A DNA stretch of 64,000 nucleotides from Gracilimonas sediminicola (GCF_024320785.1 NZ_JANDBC010000001.1:1556001-1620000); one strand, 5' to 3'. Shown: positions 16,049-25,166, counted from the stretch's first letter. Translations and numbers: made by a program. The notes: generated from the letters alone by a model not told the origin.

Positions 16049-16747
16049 ATGGCCACATTTGGCGTAGTAGTATTCCCCGGCTCTAATTGCGATCATGATG
16101 CCTATCATGCCATGAAGCACGTAATGGGTTGTGAGGTGAAATTCTTATGGCACAAAGATACCGACCTCTCAGGGATCGATTTTTTAATTATCCCCGGCGG
16201 ATTTTCTTATGGCGATTACCTCCGCTCCGGAGCTATTGCCCGCTTCTCTCCCATTATGCAGGAAGTGGTGAAATTTGCTGAAAAAGGCGGACCGGTAATG
16301 GGCATCTGTAACGGCTTTCAGATTTTGCTTGAAGCCGGACTGATTCCGGGAGCCATGATGCACAACCAAAAGCTGAAATTTGTGTGCAAAAATGTATTTA
16401 TTCGATGCGAAACTACTGATTCCCTGTTTACAAACTCGCTGAAAAAAGGTGGCGTTTTTGATATTCCCGTTTCTCATGGAGAAGGTAATTATTTTATTGA
16501 TCAGTCGGGGTTGAAGTCGCTGCAGGATAACGATCAGGTTTTATTCAGGTATTGCGATGCGAACGGAGAGCTCACCGAAGGCGCCAACTTTAATGGCTCA
16601 ATCGATCATATAGCCGGAATTTGTAATGAAGGGCGGAATGTGCTGGGGATGATGCCTCACCCTGAACGAGCCATGGAAAAGCTCCTGGGTTCTGAAGATG
16701 GAAAACCTATTTTTGAGTCTATTCTTAATTCTCTTTCCGTAGCTTAA
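16049..16747 (+). CDS. purQ: Phosphoribosylformylglycinamidine synthase subunit PurQ
   Basis: The glutaminase subunit of FGAM synthase, releasing ammonia for PurL. It is a 232-residue class I glutamine amidotransferase: [17 protein letters not shown] at the start, [21 protein letters not shown], the nucleophile Cys in [16 protein letters not shown] (about residue 88) and the catalytic His/Glu in [15 protein letters not shown] near the C-terminus. Length equals typical PurQ (225-230). It is part of the purS-clpS-purQ-lptB run, with lptB starting 10 nt after. Confidence 0.96.
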   Translation: MATFGVVVFPGSNCDHDAYHAMKHVMGCEVKFLWHKDTDLSGIDFLIIPGGFSYGDYLRSGAIARFSPIMQEVVKFAEKGGPVMGICNGFQILLEAGLIPGAMMHNQKLKFVCKNVFIRCETTDSLFTNSLKKGGVFDIPVSHGEGNYFIDQSGLKSLQDNDQVLFRYCDANGELTEGANFNGSIDHIAGICNEGRNVLGMMPHPERAMEKLLGSEDGKPIFESILNSLSVA

Positions 16748-16757
16748 TCACACCGAT

Positions 16758-17519
16758 ATGAGCACAGAAACCCAACCGGAATTAAAACTGCACAGCGAGG
16801 GCCTGGTAAAGCGCTATCGCAAGCGAACGGTTGTGGATGATGTGTCGATTAATGTACGGCAGGGTGAAGTTGTAGGGCTGCTGGGTCCAAACGGTGCCGG
16901 AAAGACCACCACTTTTTATATGATGGTTGGCTTGGTGCGCCCCAATGCCGGAAAGATATTTTTGAATGAAAAAGACCTGACGGGCGAACCCATGTATAAA
17001 AGAGCCCGCATGGGAATCGGCTACCTTGCTCAGGAAGCCAGTGTATTCAGAAACCTGACCGTTCGTGAAAATCTCGAATCGGTGCTCCAGTTCTTATCTA
17101 TCCCCAAAAAAGAAATTGACCTTAAAGTTGATAAGCTTATTGAAGAATTCGGGCTTCACAAAGTTGTTGACAGCAAAGGGTATAGCTTGTCGGGCGGAGA
17201 AAGGCGGCGGACTGAAATAGCCCGCGCTTTGGTTACAGATCCGAAGTTTATTTTATTGGATGAACCGTTCGCCGGAGTCGATCCGATTGCCGTAGAAGAT
17301 ATTCAGCAAATTGTATCGGGTCTCCGCCATCAAAACATTGGTATTCTAATTACCGACCATAACGTACATGAGACGCTGGCTATTACCGACCGCGCCTACC
17401 TTATGTTTGAAGGAAAGATATTAATGGAAGGCTCCGCTGATAAGCTGGCCGAAGATGAAAAAGCCAAACAGCTGTACCTTGGAAAACAATTTAAATTAGA
17501 TCGTTACACCTCAGAATAA
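16758..17519 (+). CDS. lptB: LPS export ABC transporter ATPase LptB
   Basis: The cytoplasmic ATPase that powers extraction of lipopolysaccharide from the inner membrane with LptFG. The 253 residues contain Walker [13 protein letters not shown]-loop YLAQEASVF, signature [15 protein letters not shown] and Walker [16 protein letters not shown] with a switch His in [11 protein letters not shown]. The signature followed by ERRR and the phrase [13 protein letters not shown] are characteristic of LptB rather than of amino-acid transport ATPases. The last residues of the usual carboxy tail are present. Cotranscribed with purQ above and a rhodanese gene 6 nt below. Confidence 0.95.
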   Translation: MSTETQPELKLHSEGLVKRYRKRTVVDDVSINVRQGEVVGLLGPNGAGKTTTFYMMVGLVRPNAGKIFLNEKDLTGEPMYKRARMGIGYLAQEASVFRNLTVRENLESVLQFLSIPKKEIDLKVDKLIEEFGLHKVVDSKGYSLSGGERRRTEIARALVTDPKFILLDEPFAGVDPIAVEDIQQIVSGLRHQNIGILITDHNVHETLAITDRAYLMFEGKILMEGSADKLAEDEKAKQLYLGKQFKLDRYTSE

Positions 17520-17525
17520 TCAACC

Positions 17526-17846
17526 ATGAAAGAAGTAACCGTACAAGAACTGAAAGAGAAAAGAGAATCAAACGAGGACTTCTTCCTTCTCGACGTCCGC
17601 GAAGATGTAGAATACTTGGTTTCAAACCTGGATGGAGAGCACATTCCCTTGGGACAGCTCGAAAACCGGATGAAAGAGATTGAAGATAAAAAGAGCGAAG
17701 AAGTGATCGTGATGTGCCGCAGTGGAGGGAGAAGTTCCAAAGCCGTTTCTTATCTTGAAAATAACGGCTTTGAGAAGGTGGCGAATCTTAAAGGCGGAAT
17801 GAAAGCCTGGGCTTCTGAGATTGACCCATCGGTTCCGGTGGCGTAG
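17526..17846 (+). CDS. Rhodanese-like domain protein
   Basis: A 106-residue single rhodanese domain: LLDVREDVEY near residue 20, then HIPLGQLENR, the active-site loop VIVMCRSGGRSSKAV with Cys about residue 61, and FEKVANLKGGMKAW at the end. The six-residue loop CRSGGRS fits sulfurtransferase rhodaneses that carry a persulfide on the Cys. No signal peptide, so cytoplasmic. Substrates cannot be predicted; sulfur delivery or redox sensing are both possible. It ends the plus-strand run and is followed by a stem-loop repeat (17852-17877). Confidence 0.9.
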   Translation: MKEVTVQELKEKRESNEDFFLLDVREDVEYLVSNLDGEHIPLGQLENRMKEIEDKKSEEVIVMCRSGGRSSKAVSYLENNGFEKVANLKGGMKAWASEIDPSVPVA

Positions 17847-17851
17847 TTATT

Positions 17852-17877
17852 CGTTCCGACGCAGAGCGTCTGGAACG
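17852..17877. repeat. Stem-loop repeat with GACGC-AGA-GCGTC core
   Basis: The 26 bases form CGTTCC / GACGC stem, loop AGA, then GCGTC and GGAACG. A second copy lies at 40194-40219 in the opposite orientation; the two differ at paired positions (T-A in one, G-C in the other), keeping the stem. It lies 6 nt after the rhodanese stop and may end that transcript. Confidence 0.8.
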
Positions 17878-18106
17878 AGGTGGATTTAGATTTTAAAGCC
17901 TCATCAACAGTTGTTTCCTTGAAGGAAGGCGTTGATGCCGATGAAATTCGGAGTCTCTGAGTATAAACGGCAAGACCGGTGTGATAAATATCCGAAGAAA
18001 AGCGAACTCGCTAAAAGGTCATTCTGAACGAAATGAAGAGTCTTTGCCGCGAAATATTAATCAAGTCAGTTCAGGCAAAGATTGTAACGAAACCTCAGGA
18101 TAGTTA
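17878..18106. repeat. Repeat-rich spacer between two convergent genes
   Basis: No coding signal. It holds a hairpin at 17901-17938 (CATCAAC ... GTTGATG with TTCCTT-AAGGAA inside) and at 18018-18095 a segment with inverted TCTTTGCC (18041-18048) and GGCAAAGA (18074-18081), beginning GGTCATTCTGAACGAAATGA, text of the kind seen in dispersed repeats of many genomes. Both rhodanese and rho transcripts run into this spacer. Confidence 0.55.
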
Positions 18107-19318
18107 TTAAGCCAGCGCCGCAATTTGGTTAAGCAGCTCTTGGTTGCTGTCGGTGTTCTTAAGCACTTTCAACAAGCCAAGCATAGACTCTTTTGGAGAT
18201 TTTTTAAGCAAATATCTTCTCACCATGTTTCGCTCTTCAAGAGAGTCGGTAATAAACTTATGCTCATTTCTGGTTCCGGACGCCGCAATATTAATGGCCG
18301 GGTAAATTCGGTCGTTCGCCAATTCCCGATCCAAAACCAGCTCCATATTTCCGGTTCCCTTAAACTCCTCAAAAATCAGGTCGTCCATTCGGGAGTTTGT
18401 TTCAATCAGGCAGGTGGCGATGATGGTAAGTGAGCCGCCCCCTTCAATTTTCCGCGCAGACCCAAAGATCTTTTTAGGTATTTCGAGTGCACGGATGTCC
18501 AATCCACCGGAAAGCGTTCTTCCGCTATTGGATTGCACGGCATTGTAAGCACGGCCAAGTCGGGTCAGGGAGTCAATCAGAAGTACGGAGTCCTCTCCCA
18601 TCTCGGCTTTACGTTTGGCATAACCCAGGGCCATTTCGGTGATTCGGATATGGCTTTGTGTGTCTTTGTCGTTAGAGGAAGCAAAAACCTCGGCCTGTGT
18701 TGAACGGATAAAGTCTGTCACCTCTTCCGGGCGTTCATCAACCAAGAGCACGCTTACGTGAATATCATCTGAATAATTATCATTGAGCGTTTTGGCGATC
18801 TTCTTCAATAAAACAGTTTTACCCGTTCGCGGAGGAGCCACAATAAGCGAGCGCTGCCCTTTCCCGATGGGAGCAACTAAATCGAGAACGCGCATTTCAA
18901 CATCGTCTGCATTATGTCCCATTTTAATCCAGTCAACAGGCATGATGGGGGTTTGTCGCTCAAAACGACTGGATTTAGTCCAGGCTTCGACCGGACGGCC
19001 GTTAACCACATCTACCGAAGCCACGTGCTTATGGCCTTTGTTATCTTCTTCAAACTCTCCTTCTAACACCAGGCCGGGACGGAGGTCAAGCTCCTTCACT
19101 TCATCGGGCTTCAAAAAAGGATCTTTAGGCTGATAAGAAAATTCGTAATCCAGCTTCCGGATGAAGCCCCAACCTTTAGAGTTGATTTCTAAGACTCCTG
19201 CATACTGCCCGGCAATCCCCTGGTTGTTTTTCCAGTAAAACTTGGGGATAAATACGTTTCCGCCTTTATTATTATTACGGTTTCGTTTGTTCTTATTACG
19301 ATTTTTTCTACGTGCCAT
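18107..19318 (-). CDS. rho: Transcription termination factor Rho
   Basis: Hexameric RNA-dependent ATPase that ends transcription. Of 403 residues, the first about 22 are an Arg/Lys/Asn-rich basic tail in place of the Rho_N helical domain; residues about 36-110 are the cold-shock RNA-binding fold (GVLEINSKGWGFIRKLDYEF); then the RecA-like core with Walker A APPRTGKT, Walker B SVLLIDSLTRLGRAYN, DERPEEVTDF and the C-terminal DRELANDRIYPAIN. E. coli has PPKAGKT at the P-loop; here Lys-Ala is Arg-Thr. The basic tail may add RNA affinity. Convergent to the rhodanese run, and 171 nt from the TPR gene above. Confidence 0.96.
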   Translation of the reverse strand: MARRKNRNKNKRNRNNNKGGNVFIPKFYWKNNQGIAGQYAGVLEINSKGWGFIRKLDYEFSYQPKDPFLKPDEVKELDLRPGLVLEGEFEEDNKGHKHVASVDVVNGRPVEAWTKSSRFERQTPIMPVDWIKMGHNADDVEMRVLDLVAPIGKGQRSLIVAPPRTGKTVLLKKIAKTLNDNYSDDIHVSVLLVDERPEEVTDFIRSTQAEVFASSNDKDTQSHIRITEMALGYAKRKAEMGEDSVLLIDSLTRLGRAYNAVQSNSGRTLSGGLDIRALEIPKKIFGSARKIEGGGSLTIIATCLIETNSRMDDLIFEEFKGTGNMELVLDRELANDRIYPAINIAASGTRNEHKFITDSLEERNMVRRYLLKKSPKESMLGLLKVLKNTDSNQELLNQIAALA

Positions 19319-19406
19319 TAGCTTATGTGTGTTATTTATCCTTCTCCCGAAATCGAAAAGTGAGATTCAAATATGTATGTGACTTGAAAAGGAGGGAAGG
19401 GAAAAA

Positions 19407-19437
19407 AGAGGTGCGGATTTAAAGATCCGCACCGTTG
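19407..19437 (-). terminator. Intrinsic terminator of the glycogen/TPR unit
   Basis: On the minus strand GGTGCGGATC-TTTA-AATCCGCACC is followed at once by TCTTTTTT. The stem is 10 base pairs with only one imperfect position. It lies about 55 nt below the stop of the TPR gene (19490), which is the last gene of the minus-strand run from glgB. Good classic form. Confidence 0.88.
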
Positions 19438-19489
19438 AATTTAGTAGATAAGAAAAAGATACAAATGTTTTTGTTGATACCCAATCCAA

Positions 19490-20821
19490 TTACCGTACAG
19501 TGGTGGTCTCATTTATCCAGCTGTAGCAAGGCATCAGAGAGCCGTCAACTTTAATTTCTTGTCCGTTTTCGAGGTTCAAAGTAAAAAACTTATCCTCTGT
19601 AGTTGGAGTTACGGCCTCATAGTTAGGTAGCTGCCGGTTTACGGTAGCAGCAACAGATGGATCTTCTTTCTTGGCTCTGTTTAGGTAGTCAACAACTAAC
19701 CAGTAAACAACGCGGTCTTGGGCTTCAAGCTTACGGTCGCTGGTACATTTTGTAATGGCTGCGCCATAAATGGTAGCCATCTTGATGTATGCATTTCCGT
19801 TTTTTGGCTCAATTTTTAGCGCGTTTTGCACATGGCCCTTGGCAGCACTTAGCTTCTCAAGGTTAATGTTAACATCAGCAAGATCAAGGTAAAGCTGAAC
19901 TTTGTCCTCATCTGAAGATGCACGTCCTAAAGCCTCGTTAAAGTATTTGGCCGCTTCGGTGTAGTTGGCATTCCCTTTTGCAAGCTCGGCAAGCTGTAAT
20001 GCGGAGTCATAAGAAGGTTCCAGCTGATTAATTTTGACAAGAGCTTCTTTACGCTTCTGACGGTTTTCAGTCTCCTCATACGCACCTTCGAGCGCTTTCC
20101 AGGCAGCAAGATCGTCCGGATTATCTTTTATAATTGGAGTAAAGTATGCGATTTGCTCTTCTGGTGAACCGAGAAGTTTCTGCTGCTGTTCCTCTACATA
20201 CTCAAGCTTTTCGCCATCAACAAAAGGCTTCACGATATCTATCAGGGCCTGTGCTTGTTCTTTGTTATCCCTGTCCACAAGGTTGCCGAGAGCTTGTCTC
20301 AGGTAATATCCATCACCCATATTAATAGCGCGCTCGGGGTTAATTTCAAAAAGCTTGGCATAATCGGCGTAGGCTTTTTGAAGGCCATCTTCAATGTAGT
20401 CATAGTTCTGCTGGTAGAAACGTCCCCGTTTGAAGATGATATCAAACCTGCTTTCCTGGTTGGTTCCAAATAGCTCAAGACTTTCATTCAAAAGGGTAAG
20501 AGCTGTGTCAAGGTGTGCAGACCGAACACCGGGGTCTTCTTTTCCTCGAGCAATTTCTTCATAAATGGTTACTAACCGGTTGTACTGGGTTTCCAGCTTA
20601 AACTGAGGATTACCATCCAGCTTTTCCGGTTGGGCACATGCCATCCATTTTCCATATTTGAGGGCAAACTCATAGTCTCCATTTTTATAGTTTGAATAAA
20701 AAAGAGAATAAGCTGCCAACGGTGATAGCCCGTCAGGAGGTGTTTGTTTACAGTTTGCTTGCGCGTGTGTAAGGGAAGAGCTAACAAAAAGAATCCCTAT
20801 AAGTGTTATTAGTTGCTTCAT
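19490..20821 (-). CDS. Secreted tetratricopeptide-repeat protein
   Basis: A 443-residue protein with a signal peptide (cleaved after about THAQ, residue 21). Several TPR-type helical pairs are visible: ALKYGKWMACAQPE, KAYADYAKLFEINPERA, AAWKALEGAYEETENRQKRKEAL, YTEAAKYFNEAL, KLSAAKGHVQNALKIEPKNGNAYIKMA. Four Cys are present outside the signal. No enzyme motif. It is the last gene before the terminator, 76 nt below the gene for an outer-membrane barrel. Similar TPR proteins in Bacteroidota occur beside outer-membrane proteins of unknown role; it probably works as a periplasmic scaffold, an inference from the fold. Confidence 0.75.
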   Translation of the reverse strand: MKQLITLIGILFVSSSLTHAQANCKQTPPDGLSPLAAYSLFYSNYKNGDYEFALKYGKWMACAQPEKLDGNPQFKLETQYNRLVTIYEEIARGKEDPGVRSAHLDTALTLLNESLELFGTNQESRFDIIFKRGRFYQQNYDYIEDGLQKAYADYAKLFEINPERAINMGDGYYLRQALGNLVDRDNKEQAQALIDIVKPFVDGEKLEYVEEQQQKLLGSPEEQIAYFTPIIKDNPDDLAAWKALEGAYEETENRQKRKEALVKINQLEPSYDSALQLAELAKGNANYTEAAKYFNEALGRASSDEDKVQLYLDLADVNINLEKLSAAKGHVQNALKIEPKNGNAYIKMATIYGAAITKCTSDRKLEAQDRVVYWLVVDYLNRAKKEDPSVAATVNRQLPNYEAVTPTTEDKFFTLNLENGQEIKVDGSLMPCYSWINETTTVR

Positions 20822-20897
20822 CGATCTTGTGTTGTTTATACCTTTTGTCTATTAAACTAACCAAATAGTTTAATTATTATATCAGTGAATTTGTAGC

Positions 20898-22205
20898 TTA
20901 ATTTAGTTTTTGCCGGAAAAACATAAGTTCGGACAAATTGATGGACAAATTTAAAGCCCAAATATTTTCTCTTATTAAATCATTATTCGTCGTTCCTCTC
21001 AACCCGTAGCGGATACTGATATCCACAGAAGAGCGTGTTCTTGGATTAGGAGAAATTATTCCTAAACCGGCAGAAAACCAAAGGGTGTTTATGTCTTGTC
21101 CCTCTATATTAAGGTGTCCGGAGTCAAAAGTAACCCCACCACTGTATCTGAAATTAGACAGAAACCGTGTAGAATTGGTTCTGTAAGGGTGATACTCTAC
21201 TCCCAGGCCGGCTTTTACACGATCTTTCATGTAAGACAATTCAGTGCCCCGGTCGAAAGCGGATTCGTAATTACTCCACTGCTCATACAAACCTTCAAGC
21301 GAGAAATTCACTAAACTGGTAGGATAATAAGTCAATCCGGCATTTAATTCTACCGGCAATGTAATTTCACCCTGCTTTGGGTCCCGTAAAAGCACTTCTT
21401 GCTCCCGCCCATTCACGAATTTAGTTACCGTTGTTTTTTCCTTCGCATCTATGGTAACAGGAAGTGTAGCCGTAGCACCAAAACTGAGGCGATCGTTAGA
21501 CCGAAACAGTTCACGGAATGTCAGTAACGTACCAAAGCGATGCCCCATAGCGGTACCGGTTATTTTAGCATCGGAGTTACTGGTTCCATAACCTGACTCG
21601 CTGAAGAAAACATCTTCGGAGTTATTCTGAGACATAAATGTAAGAGACGGTGCATAACCGAAGGCAATATTCTCATTAATCTTCCAGCCAAGCCCAAACT
21701 CAAGCTTATTTACACCACCGGAACCACGAATATCCGACGCATATTCAAGCATATTTGTGGGTGATGTAGCGGCAGAATCTAACGTAACAAACCGGTAATT
21801 AGAGCGGGTTACGGAATACAAAGAAGCAGATATCCCCACCTTTTCTCTGGCGACCGGAAAGGTAAACTGCAAATATCCTGCTTCCAGAAGCTGGTTTATA
21901 CTGTTGTTTGTTTCGCTGGATGCTCTGAACTGTGTAAGGTTAAAGCCGGAAGAGGCCGATGTAAACACATTGGTTCCCCATAAAGCCGGGTTTTGAAGGG
22001 TGTTGGAATCATCACTGTGTAAGGAAACGCCTAAAATTCCCATCCCCAGTTCTCTGGGGTTGCTGTTATCGGTAGGAAAGCCGACTCCAAAAAGCGAGTA
22101 AAAAGATCCACTTCTGCTCTGGCTGGCGCCTTCAACCTGAGCGAATAACTCTTTAGCGGGTAAAAGGAAAAGAGCTAATAGTATAAGTCCGTTAATAGTC
22201 TTCAT
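20898..22205 (-). CDS. Outer-membrane barrel protein, FadL/PorV-like
   Basis: A 435-residue protein with signal peptide (to about LFAQ, residue 22). The mature start has SGSFYSLFGVGFPTDNSNPRELGMGILGVSLHSDDSNTLQNPALW, the small-residue, Asn-Pro-Ala signature of the FadL/PorV-like barrels, followed by long amphipathic strands; the end (LNLSINLSELMFFRQKLN) lacks a terminal aromatic. Transport substrate cannot be read. Its ATG overlaps the stop of the DUF4270-like lipoprotein gene by one base (TAATG), so the two products are coupled and likely work together at the outer membrane. Confidence 0.72.
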   Translation of the reverse strand: MKTINGLILLALFLLPAKELFAQVEGASQSRSGSFYSLFGVGFPTDNSNPRELGMGILGVSLHSDDSNTLQNPALWGTNVFTSASSGFNLTQFRASSETNNSINQLLEAGYLQFTFPVAREKVGISASLYSVTRSNYRFVTLDSAATSPTNMLEYASDIRGSGGVNKLEFGLGWKINENIAFGYAPSLTFMSQNNSEDVFFSESGYGTSNSDAKITGTAMGHRFGTLLTFRELFRSNDRLSFGATATLPVTIDAKEKTTVTKFVNGREQEVLLRDPKQGEITLPVELNAGLTYYPTSLVNFSLEGLYEQWSNYESAFDRGTELSYMKDRVKAGLGVEYHPYRTNSTRFLSNFRYSGGVTFDSGHLNIEGQDINTLWFSAGLGIISPNPRTRSSVDISIRYGLRGTTNNDLIRENIWALNLSINLSELMFFRQKLN

Positions 22206-23419
22206 TATTGTTGATCAGCTAAGGAGGTGATAATTAACTTTGGCCGAAGGTTTTCCGGTGCAGTAAAGTCGTAGATCAGTGTTGACCTCAACTGCGCGGC
22301 GGTGTTGCGAGTACCAATAACCAACTCATCTTCCGATTGATCACCGAAAAGCACGCTGTTCACATAATTGGTAACGTTGATTTTAAAAACACCGTCACCG
22401 ACATCAGAATCGGAGCCTCCTATAGTAGCACCGAATTGATATTCATAAACCGGTTCAACATCAGGCTCTATATACAAGTTTAGGAAATCGACAGGAGGCC
22501 GGTTGTGATTTGCCGGAATGCTTTGGCTCATCTCGTCTTCAGCCTCGTAAAAAACAAGGTCGGCCCGGATTATATTCTCTGACTGACTCTCTTCTATCAA
22601 CACATCATTAGGCATGGTGATTTTCATCATTCCCTCAAGGGTAGAATGCAGCGGAAATGTATTCGGAGAGTTTATCGCTCCTGTGCGCTCCATTGTAAAT
22701 CCCCAGTCCATAAGCGGAACGGTGACCGTGTCGGTGGTGTCTGATTGCACGCCGTTCACAAGGATGAAGTTAAAACTTCCCGTTCGGGCAATTGAAATTC
22801 TGGAGTTGTTTTGATCGGCAACCAATGCCAGCCCTTTCATTTGATTTGCGTAGAGCGAGTCGGAGCTGGCGCTTTCATTGAAATAGAAATTTTTATAGCG
22901 ATCCACCCAATCCTGACTTAAGTCCACAATAATGTTTTTCTCATCGCCAACGGTGAAAGAGCCTACCTGGTTGGAATACTGAATTTCGTCATCGATGCGA
23001 ATGGAACGCCCCCGCCAGTCTGAAGAAATCTCGTAGAGGTTGAAATTCGACTGCGAAAGCGTATCGCCGTAATGGGGCAAGCTGTCGAGCTGAATCCGCA
23101 TTTTAAGCTGGAAGTTCTCATCAACCTCAATGGAATCATCCACAGATGGGTTTATAGATGGTTGAACCAGGCTGAGCACGTCAACCTCTCCAAAAAGCTG
23201 ATCGTTGTACTTTCCGAATGGAATAAAGCTAAGCCTTCCGGAATATGCGTTGTAACTCAGGGCCTCAGTTTGTGAGATAGATAAGGTATCGAAGGTTAAA
23301 CCGGGTCGCTCAACAAATTCGCTGCCAACGCTTCCGGGATCCTCACATCCATTAAAAATTATAACTAAGGTTAACAGTGAAATACATAAGGAAAAAAAGC
23401 CCTTATTTGTTCTGCTCAT
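22205..23419 (-). CDS. DUF4270-like lipoprotein
   Basis: A 404-residue protein with a lipobox ending FNGC (Cys25) and a mature start EDPGSVGSEFVERPGLTFDTL. The strand-rich body with repeated SFNFILVNG / DLVFYEAEDE patterns and its position directly below a glycogen-synthase-like gene match Bacteroidota DUF4270 lipoproteins, which are often neighbours of glgA-type genes. No catalytic motif. The one-base overlap with the outer-membrane protein gene suggests an outer-membrane pair. Function of the family is unknown; DUF assignment is by position and general pattern and could be wrong. Confidence 0.6.
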   Translation of the reverse strand: MSRTNKGFFSLCISLLTLVIIFNGCEDPGSVGSEFVERPGLTFDTLSISQTEALSYNAYSGRLSFIPFGKYNDQLFGEVDVLSLVQPSINPSVDDSIEVDENFQLKMRIQLDSLPHYGDTLSQSNFNLYEISSDWRGRSIRIDDEIQYSNQVGSFTVGDEKNIIVDLSQDWVDRYKNFYFNESASSDSLYANQMKGLALVADQNNSRISIARTGSFNFILVNGVQSDTTDTVTVPLMDWGFTMERTGAINSPNTFPLHSTLEGMMKITMPNDVLIEESQSENIIRADLVFYEAEDEMSQSIPANHNRPPVDFLNLYIEPDVEPVYEYQFGATIGGSDSDVGDGVFKINVTNYVNSVLFGDQSEDELVIGTRNTAAQLRSTLIYDFTAPENLRPKLIITSLADQQ

Positions 23420-23449
23420 TAAATAAGTATTTAAATTGTTCTCTATCTA

Positions 23450-24253
23450 TTATTCGGCGTCAGAAATAGACCGATAGTACTCGGCAAACTTGTCAGATAC
23501 GTCTTCCGGGGAACCCTGAATTTTTGTAGGGTTAATTCCCAGCTCATCGAACATGTCGTCAAACTCGTCTTTGAGGTAGTTTCCTGTAACCACATGATCG
23601 CTGTACTTTAATCCAAGTTTCAGAAGATCGACTCTGCCTTCTTCTGTCAGGTTGTCGATATCGGTATCGGCCGGAAGCCCGAGAAGTTCTAACACTCTTG
23701 CTGAGTCTGAATCTCCCTCATTAATAGGGTGATGCAGGTTATATACAATCTGAGTGTTTTTAAAGATTTTCTCGTCCTTGTATTTAGTTCGCACTAAAAG
23801 CGGAATCAAACCAGCAGGCCAGTCATGGCAGTGGATGATGTCCGGTTCCCAGCCGAGCTTAATAACTGTTTCCAGCACGCCTTTATTGTAGAAAGCCAGG
23901 CGCTCATCGTTATCCTCATAAAATTCATCGGTATCCGGCTTTTTGAATAGCCCTTTTCTCTTGAAATACGTGTCGTTATCTAAGAAATAAACCTGCAGCT
24001 TCGCATTAGGAATGCTGGCTACTTTTATTTTCATGCTCTCGGTATTTTCACCCACCTCAACCTCAATTCCGGAAAGGCGAATAACCTCATGGAGCCTGTT
24101 GCGCCGGTCGTTAATGGAACCGTATTTAGGTAGCAGAATCCGAATTTCGAATCCTTTGTCTTGAAGTGATGCAGGCAAGAACCGAAGCAAATCGGCGGTA
24201 TAGGTCATGCGTGCAAAGGGGGAAATTTCTGCTGCAACGTAAAGAATTTTCAT
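23450..24253 (-). CDS. Glycogen synthase-like protein, GT5 N-terminal domain only
   Basis: A 267-residue protein that begins MKILYVAAEISPF, the start of glycogen/starch synthases, and keeps LPKYG, YFLDNDTYFKRKGLF, NDERLAFYNKGVLET and IIHCHDWPAGLIPL of the GT5 starch-synthase N-domain. The whole C-terminal Rossmann domain (about 220 residues that bind ADP-glucose) is absent, and the KTGGLAD motif at residue 15 is replaced by ARMTYTAD. It is therefore unlikely to be a glycogen synthase by itself. Such one-domain forms are recurrent in Bacteroidota. Located in the glgB-malQ run, it may bind glucan or regulate; that is inference. Confidence 0.85.
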   Translation of the reverse strand: MKILYVAAEISPFARMTYTADLLRFLPASLQDKGFEIRILLPKYGSINDRRNRLHEVIRLSGIEVEVGENTESMKIKVASIPNAKLQVYFLDNDTYFKRKGLFKKPDTDEFYEDNDERLAFYNKGVLETVIKLGWEPDIIHCHDWPAGLIPLLVRTKYKDEKIFKNTQIVYNLHHPINEGDSDSARVLELLGLPADTDIDNLTEEGRVDLLKLGLKYSDHVVTGNYLKDEFDDMFDELGINPTKIQGSPEDVSDKFAEYYRSISDAE

Positions 24254-24272
24254 AAATATATGCTCTCAGTGA

Positions 24273-25094
24273 TTACTCTTCGTTAGAGATTGCGTTATTG
24301 TCTTTCATGACTTTGTTGAGGTCCTCATCGTCATCCAATGAGTAAAAGTCTAATAGGGTATCGCCGCGGAGGCCAAGTCTGAGTGTTTCTACAGAAATGA
24401 CATCGGCCGGCTGGATATTTCCTAAATTCACATTACTTCCAAACTTTCGAATAAACCAAACCTGCTGCTCTTTTTGAGGAGCTTCGAAAATCAACTTTTC
24501 TTGGGGAATCTGGTCGGTTATTTCTTCTATTAAGCCGGATCGGACTTCACCATTGGGCCGGAAAACACCAACCGTTCCGCTTTCGCGTGCCTCACAAATA
24601 ACTTTTTCGGCACCGGCGGCTAATTCTTTTTCAATGATACGCACCCACTTGTAAGGAGGGATGATGTCATTCGGGTTTTTGCTACCCACTTCAGAATAAA
24701 CGGTGAAATCTGTACTTAAATCTTTAATGATGGCCTGCTTTCTTTCATCAGAAAGCCAAATGGTGCCGTTGGATACTTCTACATTTTTAATGCCGTACTT
24801 ATTCATCAGCTCTACATATCCATCCAGCTGATCGCGCAGTACATAAGCCTCAAACAAGGTTCCGCCAAAATAAACGGGGATGCCGGCATCATGATAAACA
24901 GCAATCTTTTCTTCCAGGTTTTGGGTTACATATGAAGTACCCCAGCCCAGCTTCACAACATCAATATAGTTGGAGCAAGCTTCTACAAAGTCTTCGGCCT
25001 GACGAACGCTGTATCCTTTATCCAGCCCCATGGTAAGGCCTTCATTTCTTGGTTTTTCAGTTCGCTTTGGTAAGTGATTTAGTGAAAACGCCAT
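24273..25094 (-). CDS. Phosphosulfolactate synthase ComA-like
   Basis: A 273-residue TIM-barrel of the ComA family: KPRNEGLTMGLDKGY at the start, then YIDVVKLGWGTSYVT, VYFGGTLFEAY, VEVSNGTIWLSDERK, FTVYSEVGSKN and GAEKVICEARESGT. ComA joins sulfite and phosphoenolpyruvate to (2R)-phospho-3-sulfolactate, the first step to coenzyme M in methanogens. In bacteria the product can lead to sulfolactate or cysteate, the latter a precursor of sulfonolipids in Bacteroidota; which applies here cannot be seen. No other sulfonate gene is in the window. It lies between glgA-like and malQ. Confidence 0.88.
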   Translation of the reverse strand: MAFSLNHLPKRTEKPRNEGLTMGLDKGYSVRQAEDFVEACSNYIDVVKLGWGTSYVTQNLEEKIAVYHDAGIPVYFGGTLFEAYVLRDQLDGYVELMNKYGIKNVEVSNGTIWLSDERKQAIIKDLSTDFTVYSEVGSKNPNDIIPPYKWVRIIEKELAAGAEKVICEARESGTVGVFRPNGEVRSGLIEEITDQIPQEKLIFEAPQKEQQVWFIRKFGSNVNLGNIQPADVISVETLRLGLRGDTLLDFYSLDDDEDLNKVMKDNNAISNEE

Positions 25095-25166
25095 ATGTAT
25101 TTTTTGAAATATCTAAGCCTGAAATATACAAAAACACCGTCTGTATATGAAATCAAGCATTTTAGA

